Positions 16,724 through 25,355 of a stretch of 64,000 bases of DNA are shown one piece after another. The notes beneath the pieces are model-generated. The model made no database searches. It was not told the origin of the DNA and saw nothing but the letters and a program-made list of their open reading frames with translations. Position numbers and translations under genes: made by a program. Within the stretch, counting starts at the first letter, position 1; each line of letters begins with the position of its first letter. Source of the stretch: Chitinophaga jiangningensis (GTDB taxonomy: Bacteria > Bacteroidota > Bacteroidia > Chitinophagales > Chitinophagaceae). The DNA is taken from positions 62,001 through 126,000 of the forward strand of contig NZ_FRBL01000006.1 in NCBI RefSeq assembly GCF_900142605.1. Direction: 5' to 3'.

Positions 16724-17044
16724 TGCAACGCAGATAAATTGCAATAAAGATTGTTGGAAATAGTGTAGTTGTTTGTTTAGAAGAGGAGTTTGTTGATAAT
16801 AGCCTTTTGTATCGGTAACACAGACGGGAGAACAGGTGAACACTGTTTTAAAATTGTAAAAATTTTGATAACAGCCTGATTACCATATTCCCATTTTTAA
16901 TCTGTACCCCGGTATTTTAATAACGGCGCTATTATCGGCAAACTCCTTTACTATTACCGGCTTCAGGCACCATTCCGCCCTGCTCAGGATGTTCCCGGCC
17001 TTACCAGCACGGGGTACCCGGAGCAATGCAGGGCATTAAAAAAA
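16724..17044 (+). other. Intergenic region between ppc and gnd
   Basis: No gene or strong hairpin. It contains AT-rich sequence and then GC-richer sequence near 16970-17030 with short inverted segments. The gnd promoter is at the end (17045-17076). Confidence 0.4.
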
Positions 17045-17076
17045 TTGCGCCCTGCGCGAAAAACTAACTACTTTTA
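17045..17076 (+). promoter_or_regulatory. Promoter of the gnd-zwf-pgl operon
   Basis: TTG (17045-17047), 21-bp spacer, then TACTTTTA (17069-17076), one base off TAnnTTTG. The gnd start codon follows 30 bp later. Confidence 0.5.
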
Positions 17077-17106
17077 CACCTCCTTTTATAGTAACTATTC
17101 TTCATT

Positions 17107-18528
17107 ATGGCAAACAGCTTATATGATTTTGGAATGATCGGACTGGGAGTAATGGGTCGCAACCTGTTGCTCAACATGGCTGATCATGGCTTTTCCGTTA
17201 TCGGCTTTGATAAAGACGCCACCAAGACAGGCGCACTGGAGTCCGCCGCTACCCCGGGTACTACCGTTAAAGGTGTAGCTGACCTGGCAGCTATGGTTCA
17301 ACAACTGGAGCGCCCACGCAAATTAATGATGCTGGTGCCTGCAGGCCAACCTGTTGATGATGTCATCGCTTCCCTGCTGCCTTTACTGGAGCCGGGCGAT
17401 GTGGTAATAGATGGTGGGAACTCCCACTATACCGATACCCTCCGCAGGGTAAAATACCTTCGCGAAAAGAATATCCACTTTATGGGTATTGGTGTTTCCG
17501 GCGGTGAAAAGGGTGCCCGCACTGGTCCGAGCATTATGCCGGGCGGTGACCTGGAAGCCTATGCTAAGGTGAAACCTATGCTGGAAGCTATCGCAGCTAA
17601 AGTAAACGGTACTCCTTGCGTTGCCTACCTGGGTAAAGAAGGGGCCGGTCACTATGTGAAAATGGTACATAACGGTATCGAATATGCGATCATGCAGCTG
17701 ATCAGCGAGGCTTATACCCTCCTGAAAAAAGGTGCAGGCCTCGATAACGACCAGCTTCATAAAGTATTCGACAGCTGGAATAAAGGTTCCCTGCAATCTT
17801 TCCTCGTAGAAATTACAGCAGATATCTTCCTGCAAAAAGATGATAAAACCAATGCACGCCTGGTAGATGTGATCTCCGATAAAGCTGGTTCCAAAGGTAC
17901 TGGTAAATGGACCTCACAGGATGCCATGGAACTGCCGGTAGCAGTACCTGTAATCGATACAGCAGTAGCTATGCGCACCATCTCTGGTTATAAAGACCAA
18001 CGCCTCGCTGCTGAACAGCTCTACCCGGCACCTGATGCCACCATTCACCTGAACACGGAACAGTGGATCCAACAGGTACACGATGCCCTGTACTTCGCTA
18101 CCATCCTCAGTTACGCACAGGGGCTGGCTATGCTCAACGAAGGTTCCCGCGAACTGCAGATGGAAATTCCGCTGCCGGAAGTAGTGAAAGTATGGCGTGG
18201 GGGATGTATCATCCGTTCTACCCTCCTGGAAGTATTTACACAGGCATATCAGCAAAATACTGAGCTGGCAAACATTCTGCTCGACAAAGGTGTTGCCTCT
18301 CTGGTGACATCCGTGATCGCCAACACCCGCAGCGTAGTGGCACATGCCGCCAATGCTGGTATCCCGGCAGCCGGATTCATGTCCGCTCTGTCTTACTTCG
18401 ATGCATTCCGCACCGGAAGAATGGCTACCAACCTGATCCAGGCACAGCGCGACTACTTCGGGGCACACACTTACCAGCGCACTGATATGGCTGGCACTTT
18501 CCACACTGAGTGGGAGCATCATAATTAA
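17107..18528 (+). CDS. gnd: 6-phosphogluconate dehydrogenase, decarboxylating
   Basis: A 473-residue cytoplasmic enzyme that converts 6-phosphogluconate to ribulose 5-phosphate and CO2 with NADP. The nucleotide-binding motif is GLGVMGRNLLLNMADHG near residue 13, the substrate loop is GVSGGEKGARTGPSIMPGG, and the catalytic Lys lies in HYVKMVHNGIEY. Length and C-terminal tail are normal for the family. It is the first gene of a gnd-zwf-pgl operon; zwf starts 19 bp after its stop. Confidence 0.97.
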   Translation: MANSLYDFGMIGLGVMGRNLLLNMADHGFSVIGFDKDATKTGALESAATPGTTVKGVADLAAMVQQLERPRKLMMLVPAGQPVDDVIASLLPLLEPGDVVIDGGNSHYTDTLRRVKYLREKNIHFMGIGVSGGEKGARTGPSIMPGGDLEAYAKVKPMLEAIAAKVNGTPCVAYLGKEGAGHYVKMVHNGIEYAIMQLISEAYTLLKKGAGLDNDQLHKVFDSWNKGSLQSFLVEITADIFLQKDDKTNARLVDVISDKAGSKGTGKWTSQDAMELPVAVPVIDTAVAMRTISGYKDQRLAAEQLYPAPDATIHLNTEQWIQQVHDALYFATILSYAQGLAMLNEGSRELQMEIPLPEVVKVWRGGCIIRSTLLEVFTQAYQQNTELANILLDKGVASLVTSVIANTRSVVAHAANAGIPAAGFMSALSYFDAFRTGRMATNLIQAQRDYFGAHTYQRTDMAGTFHTEWEHHN

Positions 18529-18547
18529 TATCACTAGAATTAAACAT

Positions 18548-20053
18548 ATGCAGATCCATAAACGCCCACCTGCCAGCGTACTCTTTATCTTCGGTGGCAG
18601 CGGCGATTTAAACTACCGGAAACTTACACCTGCGTTATATAACCTGTTCCTGGACGACTATATGCCGGAACAATTCTCCATCGCAGGCCTTGGCCGCAGT
18701 CCTTACAGCGACGAAGATTATCGTAAACACCTGCTGGAAGGTATCAGCAAGTTTAGCCGCCGCAAAGGTGAGCAAAACGGCCACTGGAAAGATTTCAGTG
18801 AGCATGTGAACTACCTCCAGATGGATGCGGAAGATCCTGTTGCCTATGACAAAATCACTGAATATGTGAAGGAGAAGGAAGCAGAATGGGGTGTACATCC
18901 AACGGTAATTTTCTACCTGGCAGTAGCGCCGCAGCTGGTGCCAAATATCGCCACCCACCTGGGTAACCTGAACCTCTGCTCCGATAAGCATTGCACCCGC
19001 ATCGTGGTGGAAAAACCTTTCGGGCACGACTTACAGAGCGCTCATGAACTTAATGAACTGCTGGCGTCTAAATTTACAGAAGAACAAATCTATCGTATAG
19101 ACCACTACCTGGGTAAAGAAACCGTACAGAACATCCTGGCATTCCGTTTTGCCAATGCCCTGTTCGAACCCGTGTGGAACCGCAACTTCATCGATTTTAT
19201 TCAGATCACCGCCGCTGAAAGCGTGGGCCTGGAAGGTCGTGGCGGTTATTATGAGAGATCCGGCGCGCTGCGCGACATGGTGCAGAACCACATCCTCCAG
19301 ATCCTTTGTATGGTAGGGATGGAAGCTCCTGTTTCGTTTGATGCCAACGAAATCCGTAATAAGAAAGTAGATGTGCTCAACGCGATTCGTCGTATCTCCC
19401 CCGATAAAGTACATGAATACGCTGTACGTGGCCAATACTCCGCCGGCTGGATGAAAGGCCAGCAGGTGGTAGGCTACCGCGAGGAAAAAGGAGTGGACCC
19501 TAAGTCCAACACCGATACCTACGCAGCTGTTAAATTCTATATCGATAACTGGCGCTGGCAGGGCGTACCTTTCTATGTACGTACCGGTAAATACATGCAC
19601 CAGAAAGCGACCAATATCGTTATCCAGTTCAAAGAAGCGCCTCACTACTCCTTCCCGGCAGAAGCAGCACAGACATGGCGTCCGAACAGACTGACCATCA
19701 GCATTCAGCCGGAAATGGATATCCGTATCCGCTTCCAGGCAAAACGCCCGGGGCAAACCATGACCCTGGATCCGGTAGATATGACCTTTAACTACGATGC
19801 CGCCAATGGTGAACATGCGCCTGAAGCGTATGAAACCCTGCTGCTCGATGTAATGGAAGGTGACGCTACCCTGTTCATGCGTGGCGATCAGGTAGATGCT
19901 GCCTGGAAAGTAATTATGCCAATCCTTGAAACATGGGAAAACCGCACACCGCAGGACTTCCCTAACTACGCCCCTGATTCATGGGGGCCGGATGAAGCAG
20001 ATGTACTGGTAGCCCGCGATGGCCACAGCTGGATCAACCTCCCGTCCAAGTAA
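18548..20053 (+). CDS. zwf: Glucose-6-phosphate 1-dehydrogenase
   Basis: A 501-residue cytoplasmic enzyme that oxidises glucose 6-phosphate to 6-phosphogluconolactone with NADP. The N-terminal dinucleotide motif is GGSGDLNYRKL and the active-site signature is RIDHYLGKE, with the catalytic His in the preceding barrel region. The gene starts 19 bp after gnd and is followed by pgl, so all three oxidative pentose phosphate enzymes are in one unit, in reverse order to the pathway. Confidence 0.97.
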   Translation: MQIHKRPPASVLFIFGGSGDLNYRKLTPALYNLFLDDYMPEQFSIAGLGRSPYSDEDYRKHLLEGISKFSRRKGEQNGHWKDFSEHVNYLQMDAEDPVAYDKITEYVKEKEAEWGVHPTVIFYLAVAPQLVPNIATHLGNLNLCSDKHCTRIVVEKPFGHDLQSAHELNELLASKFTEEQIYRIDHYLGKETVQNILAFRFANALFEPVWNRNFIDFIQITAAESVGLEGRGGYYERSGALRDMVQNHILQILCMVGMEAPVSFDANEIRNKKVDVLNAIRRISPDKVHEYAVRGQYSAGWMKGQQVVGYREEKGVDPKSNTDTYAAVKFYIDNWRWQGVPFYVRTGKYMHQKATNIVIQFKEAPHYSFPAEAAQTWRPNRLTISIQPEMDIRIRFQAKRPGQTMTLDPVDMTFNYDAANGEHAPEAYETLLLDVMEGDATLFMRGDQVDAAWKVIMPILETWENRTPQDFPNYAPDSWGPDEADVLVARDGHSWINLPSK

Positions 20054-20149
20054 TTACATCTCTCTGGATATTATCTGACTCGGAAGAATTTTTATCTCGC
20101 ATAAATCTTCTTCCGGGTCATCTTGTTTAATGAAGAAAATTCTGATTAC

Positions 20150-20872
20150 ATGGAAATCCATATTGCCAAAGATCCTGCACAGCTGAGCGAAAACGTAGCC
20201 GCCTGGATCAGTAACTATATACTCGAAGTATTGCAGCAACAGGAACGTTTCACCCTCGTACTCTCCGGCGGAAGCACGCCTAAAGCCCTGTTTGGCTTGC
20301 TTGCCAAAGAGCCTTACAGCCAGATGATCCCATGGGAGCGAATTCACTTCTTCTGGGGCGATGAAAGGGCCGTTCCTTTTGAAGATGATCGTAACAACGC
20401 CCGTATGGCCTACGAGGTGCTACTGGATAAAGTACCTGTAAACCCGGATTATATTCATGTGATGCGCACGGACATTGATCCGGAAAAATCCGCCGAAGAA
20501 TATGCGGCTATCCTCCACAAGTACTTTGGCAAGGAAGCTACCACCTTTGATCTGGTTTTATTAGGTATGGGAGATGATGGTCATACACTGTCACTTTTCC
20601 CGGGCACTAAAGTAGTACACGAGAAAAAAGCCTGGACCAACGCTTTCTTCCTGCAAGCCCAGGATATGTACCGGATCACCCTCACTGCCCCGGTAGTAAA
20701 CAAAGCGGCAGCGGTGCTGTTTATGGCCACCGGTGCAGGTAAGGCTATCACCTTGAAAAATGTGATCCAGGGTACTTTTGACGCTGAAAAATATCCTTCC
20801 CAACTGATTCGTCCGGAAAACGGTGAGTTACATTGGTTTGTGGACGAAGCTGCAGCTGCTGCGATGGAATAA
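20150..20872 (+). CDS. pgl: 6-phosphogluconolactonase (DevB type)
   Basis: A 240-residue cytoplasmic enzyme that hydrolyses 6-phosphogluconolactone. The family motifs are LVLSGGSTPKALF near residue 40, the FWGDERAVP stretch and GMGDDGHTLSLFPG. A TTG at 20123 would add nine residues; the ATG at 20150 starts MEIHIAKD, the usual N-terminus. It is the last gene of the operon, 96 bp after zwf, and is followed by a terminator. Confidence 0.95.
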   Translation: MEIHIAKDPAQLSENVAAWISNYILEVLQQQERFTLVLSGGSTPKALFGLLAKEPYSQMIPWERIHFFWGDERAVPFEDDRNNARMAYEVLLDKVPVNPDYIHVMRTDIDPEKSAEEYAAILHKYFGKEATTFDLVLLGMGDDGHTLSLFPGTKVVHEKKAWTNAFFLQAQDMYRITLTAPVVNKAAAVLFMATGAGKAITLKNVIQGTFDAEKYPSQLIRPENGELHWFVDEAAAAAME

Positions 20873-20903
20873 TTATTAGAGAGTTATCACCATCTGTATA
20901 TAT

Positions 20904-20952
20904 AATCCCTGTTAATTGATTTTTAAGAATCTATTAACAGGGATTTTTTTGT
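20904..20952 (+). terminator. Terminator of the gnd-zwf-pgl operon
   Basis: A perfect 13-bp stem, AATCCCTGTTAAT (20904-20916) with ATTAACAGGGATT (20933-20945), followed by a T run. Confidence 0.85.
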
Positions 20953-21095
20953 GAGGTGAAAATGGCCGTCTGTAAAGGCTTCATAGGTTTATGAAAAAAA
21001 ATTTTGTTAACGCCAAACTTTCCACTTAACGCCCAGCGTATTTAAATAAAGCGCATCTGTGAGAATGCACCATGCTTTATTTAAACCAAAATTGC

Positions 21096-21404
21096 ATGAA
21101 AAAACCAATCATTACAGTTACCATGTGGGGAATTGCCTTTAGTATGGCTACAGGTTGGAGAGGAACCTCAGAATCAGTCGGAAAAGTTGGTTTTCCTGAA
21201 GGAAAGTGGTATCTGGTAGATAGAGAAGGGAATGTATGGACAAAATATGAACAAGGTGGCCGGTTATTGGTATTAAGCGGGCAACAGGTAATACCGATGC
21301 GCTCCACACTAAAAAAGAAAGAAATGTACCCCGGCAACATATCAGGAAAATACTATCAACTCCAAAATGGAAACTTGCTATTCATTCAGGAACAGCTGCC
21401 TTAA
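21096..21404 (+). CDS. Small hypothetical protein
   Basis: A 102-residue protein beginning MKKPIITVTMWG, with a weak signal-like hydrophobic start. The rest is rich in Gly, Lys and aromatic residues (GKWYLVDREGNVWTKYE), which looks like a small beta-rich fold. No family recognised. It could start at 21072, but that adds eight unlikely residues. It lies 43 bp before the ECF sigma factor gene and may be part of the same unit or a target of it. Confidence 0.5.
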   Translation: MKKPIITVTMWGIAFSMATGWRGTSESVGKVGFPEGKWYLVDREGNVWTKYEQGGRLLVLSGQQVIPMRSTLKKKEMYPGNISGKYYQLQNGNLLFIQEQLP

Positions 21405-21446
21405 TTAATACTATCCAGCGTAAATCGGTTTTTACTATCTAGTCCA

Positions 21447-21986
21447 TTGAAACAGGAAAATCAACATATCAATAGAGTAACTGTAACATTGCCCGCAGAT
21501 AATAAGGAGGAAGCGTTCGACCTTATTTATGAGGAAAATTGTGGCCGTATCTATAATGTGTTGCTGAGTATGACCAGGGATGAAGCCGTTGCAAAGGATG
21601 CCTTTCAGGAAACATTCGTCAAAGTATGGCACAAAATGGATACTTATGACGCAGAAAAAGGATCCGTATATAACTGGATAAAAACAATCGCCCGGAATAC
21701 TGCGGTGGATATGTTCAGAAGTGGATTGTACCGCAGCCTGCCTGAATTCAAGCCTTTGGGAGAGGAGTACCTGGATCTGGTAACTTACGATCGGGAATAT
21801 ACGGGTATTATTAAGGTGACCGATCGCCTTAAACCCGAACATCGGATCATTATAGAAATGATGTACTACAGAGGCAGGACATTAGTGGAAATAGCAAACT
21901 TTCTGCAAGTGCCGCTGGGTACCATAAAAACCAGATTGACCGAGGCAAGAAAGGTGTTAAGACAAATTTTGAAAAAAGAACATTGA
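21447..21986 (+). CDS. ECF-type RNA polymerase sigma factor
   Basis: A 179-residue sigma-70 family protein. Region 2 covers about residues 20-85 (DAFQETFVKVWHKMDTYD, then VYNWIKTIARNTAVDMFR) and region 4 about 115-170 (YYRGRTLVEIANFLQVPLGTIKTRLTEARKVLR). The only workable start is a TTG at 21447; the next Met falls inside region 2. The stop overlaps the anti-sigma start, so the two are translationally coupled. It would direct transcription of a small regulon when released from its membrane anti-sigma partner. Its target is unknown. Confidence 0.93.
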   Translation: MKQENQHINRVTVTLPADNKEEAFDLIYEENCGRIYNVLLSMTRDEAVAKDAFQETFVKVWHKMDTYDAEKGSVYNWIKTIARNTAVDMFRSGLYRSLPEFKPLGEEYLDLVTYDREYTGIIKVTDRLKPEHRIIIEMMYYRGRTLVEIANFLQVPLGTIKTRLTEARKVLRQILKKEH

Positions 21987-22432
21987 ACCTAGAACAGTAC
22001 ATATCATCAGGTATAATAGAAAGCTATGTGCTTGGCTTGATTTCAGACGAGGAATCGGCTGAACTGGCAATGATGTGTCAAAAATATCCCGAACTCCAGA
22101 CTGAAATTGATATGGTGGAACGACGTTTTGAAAGACTGGCCTTTGATGAAATAATACATCCGCCCATGGAACTGAAAGACAGAGTATTGGAAAATATTAA
22201 CAGATCAAGGGAGAAGGAACCCGAACCACTGCCTAACTATACTTTCATCAATATCCAACCAAAGCAGGCAAGTACCATTTCCGTTCACGTGGCCTGGAGG
22301 CTGATTTTTATATTGTTGGTCATAATCGCGCAGGTGGCCATTTTTCTGGCTATCTTTTATTATCTGAAATACAGCCAGCTGCAAAAAAATACAGACGGTA
22401 AAATTGTCCATCATATCGCGCAGGCGTATTGA
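21983..22432 (+). CDS. RskA-like membrane anti-sigma factor
   Basis: A 149-residue protein. The N-terminal 80 residues start YISSGIIESYVLGLIS, the standard start of Bacteroidota RskA-type anti-sigma domains, with no zinc-binding HCC motif. One membrane segment follows (about 108-128, WRLIFILLVIIAQVAIFLAIF) and only about 20 residues remain outside, much shorter than the usual periplasmic RskA domain. The start is a TTG that overlaps the sigma stop (TTGA). It should hold the ECF sigma factor at the membrane. With so short a periplasmic tail, the release signal may differ from RseA/RskA proteolysis. Confidence 0.85.
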   Translation: MNLEQYISSGIIESYVLGLISDEESAELAMMCQKYPELQTEIDMVERRFERLAFDEIIHPPMELKDRVLENINRSREKEPEPLPNYTFINIQPKQASTISVHVAWRLIFILLVIIAQVAIFLAIFYYLKYSQLQKNTDGKIVHHIAQAY

Positions 22433-22570
22433 TAAACATCGACTTATGTGTGAGTATTAAAAGCAGTCGGTCTTTAGGGATCGCTTATTTCTTCACATTT
22501 CCTTCACTATATACTGCTTCCCGGTTTCACCAAATTTCAGTAGCTTACATAGTACACAAGCGATGAGATT

Positions 22571-23344
22571 ATGTTTGAAAAACCCGTGTTCGATGCACAT
22601 TTGCATATAATTGACCGTCAGCATCCCTTACAGCCGAATCAGGGTTTCCTGCCGTCAGCATTTACAGTTACTGACTACCAGCAGCGCACCGCTGATATGG
22701 ATATAGTTGGTGGCGCCGTAGTATCCGGCTCTTTCCAGGGCTTTGATCAAACCTACCTGTTAGAAGCACTGGAACAATTAGGACCTTCCTTTGTGGGTGT
22801 TACACAAATTCCTGCCAGCACCAGTGATGAGGAAATTGTTAAACTGAATGACGCCGGCGTGAGAGCGGTACGCTTCAACGTGCAGCGCGGTGGCTCAGAA
22901 AGTATCCGTCACCTGGAAAATCTGGCACTACGTGTATATGACCTTGTAAAGTGGCATGTGGAGTTGTATATCGATTCCCGACAGCTCCCCAGTATTTCCA
23001 CTACATTGAAAAAGCTGCCTAAAGTGGTGATTGATCACCTGGGGTTATCAAAATCCGGTTTTAAATACCTGCTGCAACTGGTGGATAAAGGAGCGATTGT
23101 GAAAGCGACCGGATTTAATCGCTGCGATTTTGATGTGGTTCCTGCTATGAAGCAGATCACAGCTATCAATCCTGCGGGGCTGATCTTCGGTACGGACCTG
23201 CCGTCGACACGTGCACCGCGGCCGTTTTCCATAAGTGATTTGCAGTTGATCCTAAAAAGCTTTTCTGCGGATATGCTTACCCGTGTTTGCCGCGATAATG
23301 CGTTACGTTTGTATAAACCAGCCGGTACACCGGTTGTTGGATAG
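22571..23344 (+). CDS. Amidohydrolase family protein (Amidohydro_2)
   Basis: A 257-residue TIM-barrel metal hydrolase. The N-terminal metal-binding HxH is in FDAHLHIID (His10, His12); a third His is in VIDHLGLSK; and the terminal metal-binding Asp is in IFGTDLPSTRA. This is the pattern of PF04909, which includes lactone hydrolases and decarboxylases such as 2-pyrone-4,6-dicarboxylate hydrolase and L-fuconolactonase relatives. The substrate cannot be told. The stop codon lies inside a strong hairpin shared with the convergent gene. Confidence 0.82.
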   Translation: MFEKPVFDAHLHIIDRQHPLQPNQGFLPSAFTVTDYQQRTADMDIVGGAVVSGSFQGFDQTYLLEALEQLGPSFVGVTQIPASTSDEEIVKLNDAGVRAVRFNVQRGGSESIRHLENLALRVYDLVKWHVELYIDSRQLPSISTTLKKLPKVVIDHLGLSKSGFKYLLQLVDKGAIVKATGFNRCDFDVVPAMKQITAINPAGLIFGTDLPSTRAPRPFSISDLQLILKSFSADMLTRVCRDNALRLYKPAGTPVVG

Positions 23345-23414
23345 AAAAGGAAAAGGGCCAAAGGCCCTTTTCCTTTTCTATAGTCCGGCGCGTCAGGCGC
23401 CGGACTATAGAAAA
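23341..23414. terminator. Paired-hairpin element between convergent genes
   Basis: First hairpin: perfect 19-bp stem 23341-23359 / 23363-23381 with an AAA loop. Second hairpin: 18-bp stem 23374-23391 / 23397-23414 with a GTCAG loop. They share 23374-23381, so only one can fully form at a time. It covers the stop codon of the amidohydrolase and precedes the stop of the convergent glutamate-synthase-like gene by 11 bp. Likely bidirectional terminator. Confidence 0.8.
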
Positions 23415-23425
23415 ACTGACTTTAT

Positions 23426-25009
23426 TTACCCCCACTTCTCAATACTAATCCCTTCCAGCTGCTGCCGCAAAGCCTCCGGTGCATTGCCGTTTACCAGTGC
23501 TCCCGGTGCCGTGCTGGGGTAAATATCTTCAAAAGTCCTTACCTGGTTCATAAACACCCGGCGATACATATGCCGGCGGGTCACCTGGTGCGGATCAGGT
23601 AGGCCCGCTGCTGCGGCCAGTTCCATGGCACTCTCAATTGTATCCCGGTGGTAGTTGGCTACCCGTTGCTTTTTATCACTCACTACGAGTCCTTCCATTA
23701 GCCATTTATCCTGCGTGGCTACACCGGTAGGACACGTATTGGTATTACAGAGCAGCGCCTGTATGCAGCCGATAGCCATCATCATGGCACGGGCACTGTT
23801 GCAGGCATCCGCACCCAGTGCGAGCGCGCGTAAGATATGATAGCCCGTCATCACTTTTCCGGAAACAATCAGCCTGATTTCCTTTCGTATATTAAATCCC
23901 GTTAGGGTGTCGTGCACAAAGGCCAAACCATCCATCATCGGCATGCCTACAGAGTTGGAAAACTCTGGTGGCGCGGCTCCGGTGCCCCCTTCACCACCAT
24001 CTACCGTAATAAAATCCGGGTAGATGTTTGTAGCAATCATCGCCTTGCAGATCGCGTAAAATTCATTTGGCTGCCCGATGCACAATTTAAACCCTACCGG
24101 CTTGCCCTTGCTTAACTCCCGCAGTTTACCGATGAACAGCATCATTTCCCTCGGGTTGTTAAACGCAGTATGATAAGGAGGGGAGAACACTGTGGTGCCG
24201 GGTTTTACATGCCTGATTGCCGCAATTTCCGGGGTGTTTTTGGAAGCAGGTAAAATACCGCCATGGCCAGGCTTGGCTCCTTGCGATATTTTCAGCTCCA
24301 CCATTTTTATTTGCGGCAGGGCCACTTTTTCGGCAAACAGTTCAGGGGAAAAGTTCCCGTTATCATCCCTGCAACCAAAGTACCCGGTACCTATTTGCCA
24401 GATGATATCTCCGCCCTGTTTCAGGTGATGTTCGCTGATGCCACCTTCGCCGGTGTTATGGGCAAAGTTGCCGATTTTAGCGCCACCGTTCAGCGCTTCC
24501 ACTGCGTTGGCACTGAGCGAGCCATAGCTCATGGCACTCACATTCAGGATACTGGCCGAATAAGGCTGCGAACAGTCCTTCCCACCGATCAGCACCCGCG
24601 GGTCCTTGTCCATTTTATCAAAGTCATGTGGCTGAATGGAATGTGCCATCCATTCATACCCTTCCGCATATACGTTAAACTGTGTTCCAAAGGGCTGTGA
24701 ATCCAGTTCCCGCTTAGCGCGCTGGTACACGGTGGATCTGTCTATCCGGTTAATCGGGCGGCCATCAATATCACTCTCCACAAAATACTGATGCACTTTC
24801 GGTCGCATTGCCTCCATCCAGTAGCGCATACGCCCCAGCACCGGGAAGTTGCGGATGATAGCATGCCTGGTTTGCATCATGTCTAAAATTCCCATAATTA
24901 CAATCGGTAAAAGGAGTAGCAACAACCACCATACCCAGGGAAAGTAGAACCCCAGCACAATTACTCCTAAAAGACTCAATGCCGAAAAAATGATAAATCT
25001 CTTAGCCAT
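23426..25009 (-). CDS. FMN-binding glutamate synthase family protein
   Basis: A 527-residue protein. The N-terminal about 45 residues form two membrane segments. The rest matches the FMN/Fe-S domain of the glutamate synthase large subunit: SYGSLSANAVEALNGGAKIG, NTGEGGISEHH, GAKPGHGGILPASK, the TVDGGEGGTGAAPPEF barrel loop and the Cys-rich CNTNTCPTGVATQ. It lacks the amidotransferase domain, so it is not a complete glutamate synthase. Similar membrane-anchored proteins are common in bacteria and poorly characterised. Monocistronic. Confidence 0.92.
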   Translation of the reverse strand: MAKRFIIFSALSLLGVIVLGFYFPWVWWLLLLLLPIVIMGILDMMQTRHAIIRNFPVLGRMRYWMEAMRPKVHQYFVESDIDGRPINRIDRSTVYQRAKRELDSQPFGTQFNVYAEGYEWMAHSIQPHDFDKMDKDPRVLIGGKDCSQPYSASILNVSAMSYGSLSANAVEALNGGAKIGNFAHNTGEGGISEHHLKQGGDIIWQIGTGYFGCRDDNGNFSPELFAEKVALPQIKMVELKISQGAKPGHGGILPASKNTPEIAAIRHVKPGTTVFSPPYHTAFNNPREMMLFIGKLRELSKGKPVGFKLCIGQPNEFYAICKAMIATNIYPDFITVDGGEGGTGAAPPEFSNSVGMPMMDGLAFVHDTLTGFNIRKEIRLIVSGKVMTGYHILRALALGADACNSARAMMMAIGCIQALLCNTNTCPTGVATQDKWLMEGLVVSDKKQRVANYHRDTIESAMELAAAAGLPDPHQVTRRHMYRRVFMNQVRTFEDIYPSTAPGALVNGNAPEALRQQLEGISIEKWG

Positions 25010-25108
25010 AGGACAGATTATTTATTTGAATTTAAGTTATTTATGTGTGACGCTGAAATTCCACCGCGGTTCACGAGCAGAGAGGTGGTACCACCGGTAT
25101 ACCGCTCT

Positions 25109-25149
25109 CCTCGTATTCTTCAGAGCCGAAGGCCCTGAAGAATACGAGG
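25109..25149. repeat. Paired-hairpin element, copy 5
   Basis: A 19-bp stem (25109-25127 / 25131-25149) with one mismatch and the family GAA loop inside CCGAAGG. Just upstream is an imperfect dyad around GGTGGTACCACC (25084-25095) that takes the place of the first hairpin. It lies between two divergent genes, so termination is not its only plausible role. Confidence 0.65.
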
Positions 25150-25161
25150 AAGAAAAGTTGT

Positions 25162-25224
25162 TGCAAAAATTGCAAATTCATTTTTTGCAACGTTTGCATA
25201 TTTGCATTTTAGTAACTATATTAC
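25162..25224 (+). promoter_or_regulatory. GH20 promoter with a cluster of TGCA half-sites
   Basis: Five TGCA cores (25162, 25171, 25186, 25195, 25203) with spacings 9, 15, 9 and 8. The pair at 25186-25198 reads TGCAACGTTTGCA, one base short of the LacI consensus TGCAAACGTTTGCA. A TTG (25194-25196) and TATATTAC (25217-25224), 20 bp apart, could be the -33 and -7 elements. The sites therefore overlap the promoter. Confidence 0.45.
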
Positions 25225-25355
25225 AACGCGCTGCCGGCAATTCAGTTTGCAGCCGCATCAACCAGGATTGATATGCCATTATACATAATCCCCGAAGGGA
25301 CCCGTCTGTGTAGTAGAACATACCATTTTCAGATCTTACATAATTCATCCAATTA

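Noticed and set aside
23426..25009. Complete glutamate synthase (gltB)
   Set aside because: The amidotransferase domain and the beta-subunit gene are missing; only the FMN domain with a membrane anchor is present.
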